Positions 8,049 to 16,154 of a stretch of 64,000 bases of DNA are shown here, one piece after another. Source of the stretch: Microterricola pindariensis (GTDB taxonomy: Bacteria > Actinomycetota > Actinomycetes > Actinomycetales > Microbacteriaceae); assembly GCF_002936985.1 (NCBI RefSeq), contig NZ_MPZN01000002.1, positions 62,001 through 126,000 of the forward strand, given 5' to 3'. The notes beneath the pieces were generated by a model. The model did no database searches. It was not told the origin of the DNA and saw only the letters and a program-made list of their open reading frames with translations. A program made the translations under genes and the position numbers. Position 1 is the stretch's first letter; each line of letters starts with the position of its first letter.

Positions 8049-8073
8049 TTGTGACCACCCAAGGAGGGGCCGG

Positions 8074-8691
8074 ATGACGCACCACACCCAGATCGTCGAC
8101 GAACCGACGTTGCTTGAGATCGCTGCCTCGGGGGCGCTCGAGGGAAGCACCAGGCGCTACGAGAAGCACATCGGAGAGATGGCGGGCGTGTACCTCGATG
8201 ACGCCGCCTGGCGCGCGACGCTTGCCGAGAACGGCGCGGACCACCTCGTCTACTCCGTCAACGAGCAGAAGTACCAGGAGGGGCCTGGCGCGCTGACCAT
8301 CGGCACCAGCACGCTGCTGCCCGGCCGCTACGGTTCCGAGTTCGCCGTGACGCGCGGCCACCTGCACCAGATCTCAGATCGGGCAGAGCTCTACTACTGC
8401 CTGAGCGGCAAGGGCGTGATGCTCCTCGAGACGGCCGACGGGGACTGCTCGGCCGTCGAGCTCACACCGGGCAAGGCCGTCAACGTGCCCGGCCAGTGGA
8501 TCCACCGCAGTGTCAACGTCGGCGACGAGCCCTTCGTGACCCTCTTCTGCTACGCCGCGGATGCCGGTCAGAACTACGGGATCATCGGCGACGCAGGCGG
8601 GATGAAGCACCTCGTCGTGAGCGATGGCGACGGCTGGACGACCATTCCCAACCCGCGGCATCGTGGGTACACGCGCGAGGCCGCGGCATGA
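8074..8691 (+). CDS. Cupin-type glucose-6-phosphate isomerase-like protein
   Basis: A 205-residue cupin of the archaeal phosphoglucose isomerase family. Metal ligands are His96, His98 (TRGHLHQ), Glu105 (DRAELYY) and His144 (QWIHRSVN); the spacings 2, 7 and 39 are the same as in the well-studied Pyrococcus enzyme. The segment AELYYCLSGKGVMLLE is characteristic. The family interconverts aldose and ketose 6-phosphates at an Fe/Ni/Mn centre. An AAGGAGG site precedes the ATG. The gene leads a four-gene operon with aldolase and two dehydrogenases, so the true substrate could be another phosphosugar than glucose 6-phosphate. Confidence 0.87.
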   Translation: MTHHTQIVDEPTLLEIAASGALEGSTRRYEKHIGEMAGVYLDDAAWRATLAENGADHLVYSVNEQKYQEGPGALTIGTSTLLPGRYGSEFAVTRGHLHQISDRAELYYCLSGKGVMLLETADGDCSAVELTPGKAVNVPGQWIHRSVNVGDEPFVTLFCYAADAGQNYGIIGDAGGMKHLVVSDGDGWTTIPNPRHRGYTREAAA

Positions 8692-9353
8692 GCGAGACCG
8701 TGTTCGCACGGCTGAGCGCGGCGCGGATCGTGCCCGTCGTCGAGATCACCGAGATCGCCTGCGGCGTGGAGCTGGCGCGCACGCTGCTCGCAGCCGGCCT
8801 GCCCGTCATGGAGGTCACGCTGCGAACCCCCGCGGCCTTGGACGCGATCCGCGCGATCAGTGCGGAGGTCCCCGACGTCCTCGTCGGTGCGGGAACGTTG
8901 CTCAGTGCCGACCACGTGGCGGATGCGGCCCGCGCCGGCGCCCACTTCGGCGTCGCTCCCGGCTTCACCCCCGAGCTCTCCGCCGCGGCCGCCGACGCCG
9001 AGCTCCCCTTCCTGCCCGGCGCCGTGTCGGCGAGCGAGATCCTGGCCGCAGTCGAGTGCGGGCATCGGCGGCTCAAGTTCTTCCCGGCCGAGCAATCGGG
9101 CGGAGCCGCGGCGGTCGGTGCTCTCGGGGCGCCGTTCGCAGGCCTCGACATCCAGTTCATGCCGACGGGGGGCATCCGCCCCGCCGGTCTCGGCGCGTAC
9201 CTCGCGCTCGAGAACGTGTTCGCGATCGGGGGCACCTGGATCGCCCCGCGCGCCGCGATCGGCGAGGGGCGCTTCGAGCTCATCGGCGACGCCGCCCGCG
9301 CGGCGGTGGCCACCGTCGCGGCCTTCAACGCCGCGACATCCGACGCAGCATGA
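8688..9353 (+). CDS. KDPG/KHG-type 2-keto-3-deoxy-acid aldolase
   Basis: A 221-residue class I aldolase of the Eda family. It has Glu42 in MEVTLRTP, the phosphate-site motifs VGAGTLL and VAPGFTPEL, and the Schiff-base Lys130 in RLKFFPAEQSGG, close to the Escherichia coli positions 45 and 133. PTGGI near residue 160 completes the phosphate cup. The family cleaves 2-keto-3-deoxy-6-phosphogluconate or related acids to pyruvate and an aldehyde. The ATG overlaps the isomerase stop (ATGA), which implies translational coupling. No sugar-acid dehydratase that would make its substrate is visible in the window. Confidence 0.9.
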   Translation: MSETVFARLSAARIVPVVEITEIACGVELARTLLAAGLPVMEVTLRTPAALDAIRAISAEVPDVLVGAGTLLSADHVADAARAGAHFGVAPGFTPELSAAAADAELPFLPGAVSASEILAAVECGHRRLKFFPAEQSGGAAAVGALGAPFAGLDIQFMPTGGIRPAGLGAYLALENVFAIGGTWIAPRAAIGEGRFELIGDAARAAVATVAAFNAATSDAA

Positions 9354-9376
9354 GCATTAGGGAGAAGAACACCAGC

Positions 9377-10345
9377 ATGTACCGCACTTTCACCCATGAC
9401 ACCCTCGAGGCGGCCGCGAAGCCGAGCTTCTACTTCATCGGCGTGACAACCGGGCACTCCTCGATCCGGGAGGTCTTCCCGAGATGGGCGGAGGCCTTGG
9501 GGCTCGGCGATGTCGAGCTCGTAGGGATCGACCTCGCCCTGCACGCTCCGGCCGAGCACTATCGAGCCGTCGTCGAATTCCTGAAGGCGGACGAGCTCAG
9601 CCTCGGCGCCCTCGTGACGACGCACAAGATCGACCTGTACGCGGCGGCACGAGACCTCTTCGACGAGGTTGACCCGCTCGCCGTGCTGATGGACGAGGTG
9701 AGCTGCCTCTCGAAACGCGATGGTGTGTTCCGGGCCCACGCGAAAGACCCCTACTCGTCTGGGCTGGCGCTGGACGCATTCCTCCCGGCCGGCTACTTCG
9801 CGGCACAGCCGACAGACGTCGTCGTCTTCGGCGCCGGAGGCTCGGCGATCGCCATCGACTGGTATCTGTCCCACCCCTCCCGCGGCGCCGACCGCCCCGC
9901 GCGAGTCATCGTGACGAATCGAAGCGCGGCACGGCTGGAGACGCTGCGTGCAGTGCACGACGCCTCCGGGACCGACGGCGTGCTGTTCACCGAGTTGGCG
10001 CCGACCCCCGGCCATAACGACAGCGTTCTCGCCGCTGCGAGCGCTCGGGCCGTCGTCATCAACGCGACGGGCCTCGGCAAGGATGCCCCCGGTTCGCCGC
10101 TCTCCGACGCCGCCCGGTTCCCGGAGCACGCCGTCGTCTGGGACCTCAACTACCGCGGCGACCTGGTCTTCCTCGACCAGGCCCGCGCCGCCGAGAGCGA
10201 GCGCTCGCTGCAGATCGAGGACGGCTGGGTCTATTTCCTGCACGGCTGGACCCAGGTCATCGCCGAGGTCTTCGACGTCGAGATCCCCACGAGTGGTCCC
10301 GTCTTCGACAGCTTGGCGGCGATCGCAGCCTCCACCCGCAGCTGA
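9377..10345 (+). CDS. Shikimate-dehydrogenase-like oxidoreductase
   Basis: About 322 residues from the ATG at 9377, which has GGGAG upstream. An ATG at 9350 overlapping the aldolase stop (ATGA) would add nine residues and is the alternative. The fold is that of shikimate dehydrogenase: VTTHKID (catalytic-type Lys), VVVFGAGGSAIAI, VTNRSAARL, VINATGLGKDAPGSPL and DLNYRGD. The N-terminal substrate motif of true AroE (SPxxHN) is replaced by GHSSIREVF, so shikimate is unlikely to be the substrate. By position between aldolase and 2-hydroxyacid dehydrogenase it is a pathway enzyme acting on a polyhydroxy compound. It is the least predictable enzyme of the locus. Confidence 0.72.
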   Translation: MYRTFTHDTLEAAAKPSFYFIGVTTGHSSIREVFPRWAEALGLGDVELVGIDLALHAPAEHYRAVVEFLKADELSLGALVTTHKIDLYAAARDLFDEVDPLAVLMDEVSCLSKRDGVFRAHAKDPYSSGLALDAFLPAGYFAAQPTDVVVFGAGGSAIAIDWYLSHPSRGADRPARVIVTNRSAARLETLRAVHDASGTDGVLFTELAPTPGHNDSVLAAASARAVVINATGLGKDAPGSPLSDAARFPEHAVVWDLNYRGDLVFLDQARAAESERSLQIEDGWVYFLHGWTQVIAEVFDVEIPTSGPVFDSLAAIAASTRS

Positions 10346-10367
10346 CCCGGCACCGAGGAGGACACCG

Positions 10368-11294
10368 ATGCGCATTCTGATCACGCCCCGCTCGATGACG
10401 GCGGCGGGGCTCGAGAACCTTCGCGAGCTGGACCCCCTGCGCGAGCGCGGGCACGAACTGGTCTCCGGCCCGGCCGGCCGGCTGCCAACTGAGGAGGAGC
10501 TCCTCGAGCTCGTGCCCGGGGTCGACGCCTGGCTCGCGGGCGTCGAGGTGATCTCGGCGCGCGTCCTCGCGCGTGCTCCCCGCCTGCGCGTCATCAGCCG
10601 CAATGGGGTCGGAGCCGACGCCGTCGATGTGGCGGCTGCGGAAAAGCACGGGGTGCTGGTGGCCTTGGCACGCGGGGCGAACTCGCGCGGCGTCGCGGAG
10701 CTGGCGATCCTACTGGCCCTCGCCGCGCTTCGGGGGCTCCCCGAGGCGAACGCGACGATGAAATCCGGCCGGTGGCAGCGGTCGATGGGTCGCGAGATGC
10801 CGGACATCACCCTGGGGATCGTCGGTTTCGGAGCAATCGGCCGATGCGTCGCGCGCCTGGGCGGCGCACTCGGTGCAACGCTCATCGCCCATGACGCCTA
10901 CGCCGACGTCGAGCCGGATTCCGGGGCGACGAGCGCCACGCTGGGCGAGCTGTTCGCGCGGGCCGACGTCATCTCGCTGCACAGCCCGCCGCTCGCCGGC
11001 GGCACGCCGCTGGTGACCGCCGAGCTGCTTGCGACCACGAAGAGGGGCGCGGTGCTCGTGAACACCGCACGCTCCGCCCTCGTCGATCACGACGCCGTCC
11101 TGGCGGCACTGGAGAGCGGCCACATCTCGGCATACGCCGTTGACGCCTTCGACAGCGAGCCGCCCGCGCTCACCCCACTGCTTCTCCACCCCCGGGTGAT
11201 ACTCACCCCGCACCTCGGCGGCTTCACCGATGCCAGCACTCGCCGGGCGACAGAGCTCGCCGTGTCAAACCTGATCGCTGCCCTCCCCGCCTGA
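10368..11294 (+). CDS. D-isomer-specific 2-hydroxyacid dehydrogenase
   Basis: A 308-residue NAD-dependent dehydrogenase. The Rossmann motif VGFGAIG lies at residues 152-158, with Asp176 ending strand two, which favours NAD. The catalytic triad is Arg235 (VNTARSAL), Glu264 (FDSEPP) and His282 (LTPHLGG). Family members include phosphoglycerate, glyoxylate and hydroxypyruvate reductases. A GAGGAGG ribosome site seven bases before the ATG defines the start. As the last gene of the isomerase-aldolase operon it may reduce a 2-keto product of the aldolase step or oxidise a 2-hydroxy acid intermediate. Confidence 0.88.
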   Translation: MRILITPRSMTAAGLENLRELDPLRERGHELVSGPAGRLPTEEELLELVPGVDAWLAGVEVISARVLARAPRLRVISRNGVGADAVDVAAAEKHGVLVALARGANSRGVAELAILLALAALRGLPEANATMKSGRWQRSMGREMPDITLGIVGFGAIGRCVARLGGALGATLIAHDAYADVEPDSGATSATLGELFARADVISLHSPPLAGGTPLVTAELLATTKRGAVLVNTARSALVDHDAVLAALESGHISAYAVDAFDSEPPALTPLLLHPRVILTPHLGGFTDASTRRATELAVSNLIAALPA

Positions 11295-11340
11295 GCCCTG
11301 CCCGCCCCGCAGCTCGCCCCTCCCGCCCCCTCCCATGCGC

Positions 11341-11396
11341 CGAGACTGCGCGACTTGTCGTTCAGGGCCTCCTGAACTACAAGTCGCGCAGTCTCG
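11341..11396. repeat. 56-bp palindromic repeat, copy A
   Basis: The outer arms CGAGACTGCGCGACTTGT and ACAAGTCGCGCAGTCTCG pair perfectly, followed inwards by TTCAGG and CCTGAA. The copy lies between convergent genes. C-rich runs point at it from both sides (CCCCTCCC before it on +, GGGAGGGG after it, which is C-rich on -). It has the same length and arms as copies at 44633 and 53911 and may act as a bidirectional terminator. Confidence 0.8.
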
Positions 11397-11429
11397 ACGG
11401 GGGTGGGAGGGGGCTTGGGAGGGGCGGGG

Positions 11430-12560
11430 TCAGCGCTTGAGGGCCTCGGAGAGCTTGACCCGGGCGCCGAGTCGCAGCAGCGAGTTGCTGTAGATGCGCG
11501 AGCCGAGCGCGAGGGTGAGCACGGTCGTGAGCACCAGGATGGCGAGCGAGAGCAGCGGCTCCCACCACTCGGCCGTGCCGAGGAAGATGCGCATCGGCAT
11601 GCCGACCGGCGCCGAGAACGGCACGTAGCTCATCACGGCGAGCACGGTCGGGTTGTTGTTGAAGAGGATCACCAGGATGTAGGGCAGCATGACGAGGATC
11701 ATCACGGGGGAGGTCACCGAGCCGATGTCCTCGGAGCGCGACACCATCGAGGCCGTGGCCGCGTAGAGCGCCGCCAGCATCACGAAGCCGATGGCGAAGA
11801 ACACCACGAACCAGATCACCGAGCTGCCGAGGGTGCCGAGCAGCACCTTCTGGCTGGTGACCACCATGCCGAGGATCGCCAGCGCCGCGATTGCCACGAT
11901 CTGCAGGAACGCCATCACACTGTTGCCGACCACCTTGCCGGCCAGGAGCGCCCGCACCGGGATCGTCGACATCAGGATCTCGACGATGCGGGTCTGCTTC
12001 TCCTCCACAACGCTCTGCGCAATCGTGGTGCCGAAGGTCATCGCCGACATGAAGAAGACGAGCCCGAAGCCGATCGCGACGAGGTAGATCAGGAACGGGT
12101 TCTGCCCGGGCTCGTCGAGCAGCTCGATCGTCGGCCGGATGCTCAGGGCGCCGACGACGTCGCTCGGGGCCTGGTCGAGCCCGATCACGGTGACCGGGTT
12201 CGCGGATGCCGCGTCCTCGCTCGGCACGACGATGGCGCTCACCTCGCCGTCGCGCAGCATCTGCTCCGCCTGCTCGAGCGAGTCGGCGGTGACGGCCTCC
12301 AGCGAGTCGGTGGCGGCGATCGCGCTGCTCGCGGCATCCGCGGAGCTGCCGATCACGGCGACCTTGGTCAGCTCGGGGTTCTGGCTGGCCAGGCCGCCGA
12401 ACATGACCGAGGCGAGCACGGCGAGCATGAGGATGCCCGTCGAGATCAGGAACGCCTTGCTGCGCATCCGCACGCTGATTTCGCGGCCGGCGACGAGGCC
12501 GACGCTGCTCATCATGCTCGGGGCGGTGCGCGCGGTGCGCGGGGTCGTCGTCGTGCTCAT
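11430..12560 (-). CDS. ABC-2 type exporter permease (NatB-like)
   Basis: A 376-residue membrane protein. One transmembrane helix (residues 37-58) is followed by a large extracytoplasmic domain to about residue 160, then by roughly five more helices, the layout of ABC2_membrane_3/NatB permeases. The segment VVEEKQTRIVEILMSTIP is typical of the cytoplasmic coupling region. It probably extrudes sodium, a drug or a lipid together with the ATPase directly upstream, whose stop overlaps this ATG (TGATG). The ABC exporter substrate cannot be inferred. Its 3' end faces the palindromic repeat copy A. Confidence 0.88.
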   Translation of the reverse strand: MSTTTTPRTARTAPSMMSSVGLVAGREISVRMRSKAFLISTGILMLAVLASVMFGGLASQNPELTKVAVIGSSADAASSAIAATDSLEAVTADSLEQAEQMLRDGEVSAIVVPSEDAASANPVTVIGLDQAPSDVVGALSIRPTIELLDEPGQNPFLIYLVAIGFGLVFFMSAMTFGTTIAQSVVEEKQTRIVEILMSTIPVRALLAGKVVGNSVMAFLQIVAIAALAILGMVVTSQKVLLGTLGSSVIWFVVFFAIGFVMLAALYAATASMVSRSEDIGSVTSPVMILVMLPYILVILFNNNPTVLAVMSYVPFSAPVGMPMRIFLGTAEWWEPLLSLAILVLTTVLTLALGSRIYSNSLLRLGARVKLSEALKR

Positions 12561-13459
12561 CAGCGGATCACCTCTCGGAAGACCTGGGCAAGGGAGGGCT
12601 CGTGCGGGCCGAAGCTGGCCAGCTGGCCGCTGGCCACTGCACGCTCGAGCACGGCGGCGCGGGCCTCGTCGCCGGCCTCGAACAGGGCGTAGCCGCCGTC
12701 GAAGTCGATGACGGAGACGCCGGCGACCTCGCGCAGCCAGCCGGCGTCGCCGGTGCCGCCCTCGCCGCCGCCCAGCAGAATCTCGTAGCGGGAGGAGCCG
12801 TGCTGCTTGCGCAGCGCGTCGGTCGAGTCGTTGGCGCGGATCCGGCCGTCTGCGATGATCACCAGATCGTCGCAGAGCCGCTCGACGATGTCGAGCTGGT
12901 GCGAGCTGAACAGCACGGGCGCCCCGGATGCCGCGTGCGACTGCAGCACGCCGAGCACGACGTCCACGGCCATCGGGTCCAGGCCGCTGAACGGCTCGTC
13001 CAGCACCAGCACCTCGGGCTCGTGCACCAGCGCCGCCGCGATCTGGGCGCGCTGCTGGTTGCCGAGCGAGAGGCTCTCCACGGTGTCGTTGGCGCGCTCG
13101 CCGAGGCCGAGCTGCTCCAGCAGGGCGGTCGCGTTGCGCTTGGCCGCGGCCGGCGCGAAGCCGTGCAGGCGGGCCAGGTAGACCAGCTGCTCGTGCACCC
13201 GCATCTTCGGGTAGAGCCCGCGCTCCTCCGGCATGTAGCCGAAGCGGCGGCGGTCGGCCGCCGTCAGCGGCGCTCCGTCGAGGCTGACCGTGCCGGCATC
13301 CGCGCTCAGCACCCCGAGGATGATGCGCATCGTCGTGGTCTTGCCGGCGCCGTTGCCGCCGACGAAGCCCGTCATCCGGCCGCGGCCGACGGTGAAGCTC
13401 ACATCCTGTAGAACGGCGCGCTCGCCGTAGCTCTTGTTGACGTTCCGGATCTCTAACAC
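12560..13459 (-). CDS. ABC transporter ATP-binding protein (NatA-like)
   Basis: A 299-residue ATPase with Walker A GGNGAGKTTT (residues 34-43), the Q-loop region MPEERGLYPKMR, signature LSLGNQQR and Walker B VLVLDEPFSGLDP. The last 80 residues form the C-terminal domain found in DrrA/NatA exporters. It pairs with the downstream permease with a 1-base overlap. Its start is about 160 bases from the divergent TetR gene, which makes TetR control of the exporter plausible. Confidence 0.92.
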   Translation of the reverse strand: MLEIRNVNKSYGERAVLQDVSFTVGRGRMTGFVGGNGAGKTTTMRIILGVLSADAGTVSLDGAPLTAADRRRFGYMPEERGLYPKMRVHEQLVYLARLHGFAPAAAKRNATALLEQLGLGERANDTVESLSLGNQQRAQIAAALVHEPEVLVLDEPFSGLDPMAVDVVLGVLQSHAASGAPVLFSSHQLDIVERLCDDLVIIADGRIRANDSTDALRKQHGSSRYEILLGGGEGGTGDAGWLREVAGVSVIDFDGGYALFEAGDEARAAVLERAVASGQLASFGPHEPSLAQVFREVIR

Positions 13460-13618
13460 GGGGGCACCTTTCGCTGCGGTGCTCTCAGGTTACGAGCCGC
13501 GGATGCCGCACGGCATCCGCCGCACGGCGGGTTTTCGTGTCGGCCTCCTCCGCATGGTGGATGGCCGTGTCGCTTGTCGCTACGATGGCAGGCTCGTGGC
13601 ATCAAGCGGAGGGTCGGC

Positions 13619-14251
13619 ATGGGTTCCAAAGTGGGGGAGAGCAGCCCCAAGGGCAAGAAGCGGCGCGCCCAGATTCTCCGCGAGGCCGACCTGCTGTTCG
13701 CCGAGCAGGGCTACCTCGGTGCCTCACTTCACCAACTCGCCGAGCGGATCGGCTTCACCCAGTCCGGGTTGCTGCACCACTTCAAGTCCAAGGAGCAGCT
13801 GCTCTTCGCCGTGCTGGAGGAGCACTTCACCCAGGACTCCGAGCGGGCCGGGTTCGAGGGGACGAACCGGCAGAGCTCCGTGCTCGAGTCGCTGCGCCCC
13901 CTCGCCGAGCACAACACGGCGAACCCGATGTGGACCCGATTCTTCTGCATCATGGCGGCCGAGTCGCTGACCGTTGGCCACCCCGCCGCCGAGTACATGC
14001 GCAACCGCTATGCGATGGTGCGCGCCGATTGGGCTGCCGAGGTCGCCCTGCAGATGCGGCAGGGGCGCATTCGCCCCGACATCGATCCTGTGGCCTTGGC
14101 CACCCTGCTGATCGCGGTCTCGGACGGGCTCCAAGTGCAGTGGCTGCACGACGATTCGGTCGACTTGCTGGCCGGCATCGAGTTGCTCGGCCGGGTGTTG
14201 GACCCCTGGCTGGTCGAGGGCGCCGCGGGCGTCGGGGCCGCCGCGCAGTAA
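13619..14251 (+). CDS. TetR/AcrR family transcriptional regulator
   Basis: A 210-residue regulator starting at the ATG at 13619 after GCGGAGGG. The N-terminal HTH runs from about residue 16 to 60 (AEQGYLGASLHQLAERIGF and SGLLHHFKSKEQLLFAVL). The C-terminal ligand domain includes PMWTRFFCIMAAESL and DGLQVQWLHDD, a pattern of TetR_C families. It is divergent from the NatAB-like exporter and lies 280 bases upstream of the peptide importer in the same direction, so either could be its target. I see no unambiguous operator. Confidence 0.88.
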   Translation: MGSKVGESSPKGKKRRAQILREADLLFAEQGYLGASLHQLAERIGFTQSGLLHHFKSKEQLLFAVLEEHFTQDSERAGFEGTNRQSSVLESLRPLAEHNTANPMWTRFFCIMAAESLTVGHPAAEYMRNRYAMVRADWAAEVALQMRQGRIRPDIDPVALATLLIAVSDGLQVQWLHDDSVDLLAGIELLGRVLDPWLVEGAAGVGAAAQ

Positions 14252-14531
14252 CACTCGCACCGCCGGATCGGCTTGTTCGCGCGGCGCCTCGCCGGGGCAT
14301 CCGGTGTCGGGCGCCGCTTTGTCACGGCTCGGTGTCAAAAACCGAACCGTGCTTGCATTTGAAACCGAGTGACCGGTAGGTTCTTGGCAAGCCGGTCGGC
14401 ACTTGAGGATGAGTGCCACCCCGGACGACCACTTGCACCGGCGACACACGTCGCCCGGGCTGCTCGCGGCGTACCGCGCAGCGGCCCGAAGAACTGCACG
14501 ACAGCTTCACGGACGAGGAGGTCCACTTTTG

Positions 14532-16076
14532 ATGCGTACACAGAAGAAGATTTGGCTGACAGGCATTGCCCTGGCCACTGGCGCGGTCTTGGCGCTGAGC
14601 GGCTGTGCCGCTGGAGGCACAGAAGGAGGCGGTGGCGCAGAGCCCGGCCCCGCCGCAGACCAGACGCTCACGATCGCTGCGCTGCAGGATCTGGCGAGCT
14701 TCGACACCGGCGCGCTCGACACCGGCCGCCAGGTGCAGTACTGGCAGCCCGTCTACGACACGCTGCTCACCGTCGCCCCCGACGGCACGCTCGAGGCCAA
14801 CCTGGCCACCGAGTGGAGCTACAACGACGACAACACCGTGCTCACGCTGACGCTCCGCGATGACGTGACCTTCAGCGACGGCGAGCCGTTCAACGCCGAG
14901 GCCGTCAAGGCCAACATCGAGCACCTCCAGGCCGGCACCGGCGTCAGCGTCTACATGGTCGGCCTCGTGGACAGCGTCGAGGTCGTCGACGAGTTCACTG
15001 TCTCCATCACGATGAAGGCACCGGACCCCGCCTTCACCTACTACCTGGGCCTCGTGGCCGGAGCGATGGCATCGCCTGCTGCTTTCGGCACCGACAGCTT
15101 CGCCACCGTCCCGGTCGGCTCCGGCCCGTACCTGCTCGACACCGACGCCACCATCCGCGGCAGCGAGTACCGCTACGTGCGCAACCCCGACTACTGGAAC
15201 GCCGAGGCGTACCCGTACAGCAGCATCGTCGTCAAGCCGATGGATGACCTCACCGCCCGCCTGAACGCCATCAAGTCCGGCCAGGTGAACGCGGCAGAGG
15301 TAGACGCCAGCGTGCAGGACGAGGCTGACGCGAGCGGCCTGACCAGCAACACGATCCAGCTCGCCTGGAACGGACTCATCATCTTTGACCGCGCTGGTGT
15401 GCTGAATCCCGCGCTCGGCGACGTCAAGGTGCGCCAGGCCCTGAACCACGCCGTCGACAGCGAGGCGATCGTCGAGAACATCTACGGCGGAACGGGCTAC
15501 GCCAGCCAGCAGATCTTCAACAAGAAGAGCCCCGCCCACATCGACGAGTTCGAAGACGCCTACCCCTTCGACCCGGCCAAGGCCAAGGCGCTCCTCGCCG
15601 AGGCCGGCTACGCCGACGGCTTCGAGATCACGATGCCCGAGCTTCCCGGCGACCTGACCCAGCCGTTCGTCACCCAGCAGCTCGCCGACATCGGCGTCAC
15701 CGTCAACTGGGAGAAGGTCGCCCCCGAGGAGGTCGTCGGCAAGGTCCTCGGCGGGGAGTACGCCATCGCCAGCTTCGGTTCGACCTCCGGCCACCCGTGG
15801 CGAGACATCTCCAAGATGATCGCAGCAAAGGGTGCCTGGAACCCGTTCGGAGCCACCAGCCCCGAGCTGGAGGCCGCGCTGGCCACCGTCCAGGCCACCA
15901 CGGGCGCCGAACAGGACGCCGCCTACCAGGCCGTGAACAAGTACGTCACCGACAACGCCTGGTTCGCCGTGAACTACTTCGCCGACAACATCGTGCTGAC
16001 GGATGCCGCGACGAGCACCCAGATGCAGTTCGGCAGCTCGGTTCCCTACATCAGGAACTACGCCCCGGTTCAGTAA
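14532..16076 (+). CDS. Peptide/dipeptide ABC transporter substrate-binding lipoprotein
   Basis: A 514-residue family 5 binding protein. The signal peptide ends in the lipobox ALSGC with the lipidated Cys25, followed by a Gly-rich linker. Conserved SBP_bac_5 segments include WQPVYDTLLTVAPDG, NPDYWNAEAYPYSS and DVKVRQALNHAVD. GAGGAGG about nine bases upstream fixes the start. It captures oligopeptides, dipeptides or similar solutes outside the membrane and delivers them to the permeases encoded next. The 280-base leader before it carries a GACCGG/CCGGTC inverted repeat near 14372 that could be an operator. Confidence 0.92.
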   Translation: MRTQKKIWLTGIALATGAVLALSGCAAGGTEGGGGAEPGPAADQTLTIAALQDLASFDTGALDTGRQVQYWQPVYDTLLTVAPDGTLEANLATEWSYNDDNTVLTLTLRDDVTFSDGEPFNAEAVKANIEHLQAGTGVSVYMVGLVDSVEVVDEFTVSITMKAPDPAFTYYLGLVAGAMASPAAFGTDSFATVPVGSGPYLLDTDATIRGSEYRYVRNPDYWNAEAYPYSSIVVKPMDDLTARLNAIKSGQVNAAEVDASVQDEADASGLTSNTIQLAWNGLIIFDRAGVLNPALGDVKVRQALNHAVDSEAIVENIYGGTGYASQQIFNKKSPAHIDEFEDAYPFDPAKAKALLAEAGYADGFEITMPELPGDLTQPFVTQQLADIGVTVNWEKVAPEEVVGKVLGGEYAIASFGSTSGHPWRDISKMIAAKGAWNPFGATSPELEAALATVQATTGAEQDAAYQAVNKYVTDNAWFAVNYFADNIVLTDAATSTQMQFGSSVPYIRNYAPVQ

Positions 16077-16154
16077 TGCGGAAGCGGGGGTGGTGCGGCC
16101 GTCGCGCTCGCTCCACCCCCGCCACCTCAGCTGTTCAGTCATCAAGGGAGCATC

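Noticed and set aside
7916-8062. N-terminal extension of the FGGY kinase
   Set aside because: The family motif SHDLGTTGN starts directly after the GTG at 7915, and the extension would cover two predicted operators.
8582-10885. A 767-codon minus-strand frame opposite the aldolase operon
   Set aside because: Antisense shadow; Arg/Ala/Ser-rich with no motifs, while three plus-strand enzymes have all catalytic residues.
11403-12692. A 429-codon plus-strand frame rich in His, Glu and Arg opposite the NatB-like gene
   Set aside because: Antisense shadow with compositional bias only; the minus-strand permease has clear helices.
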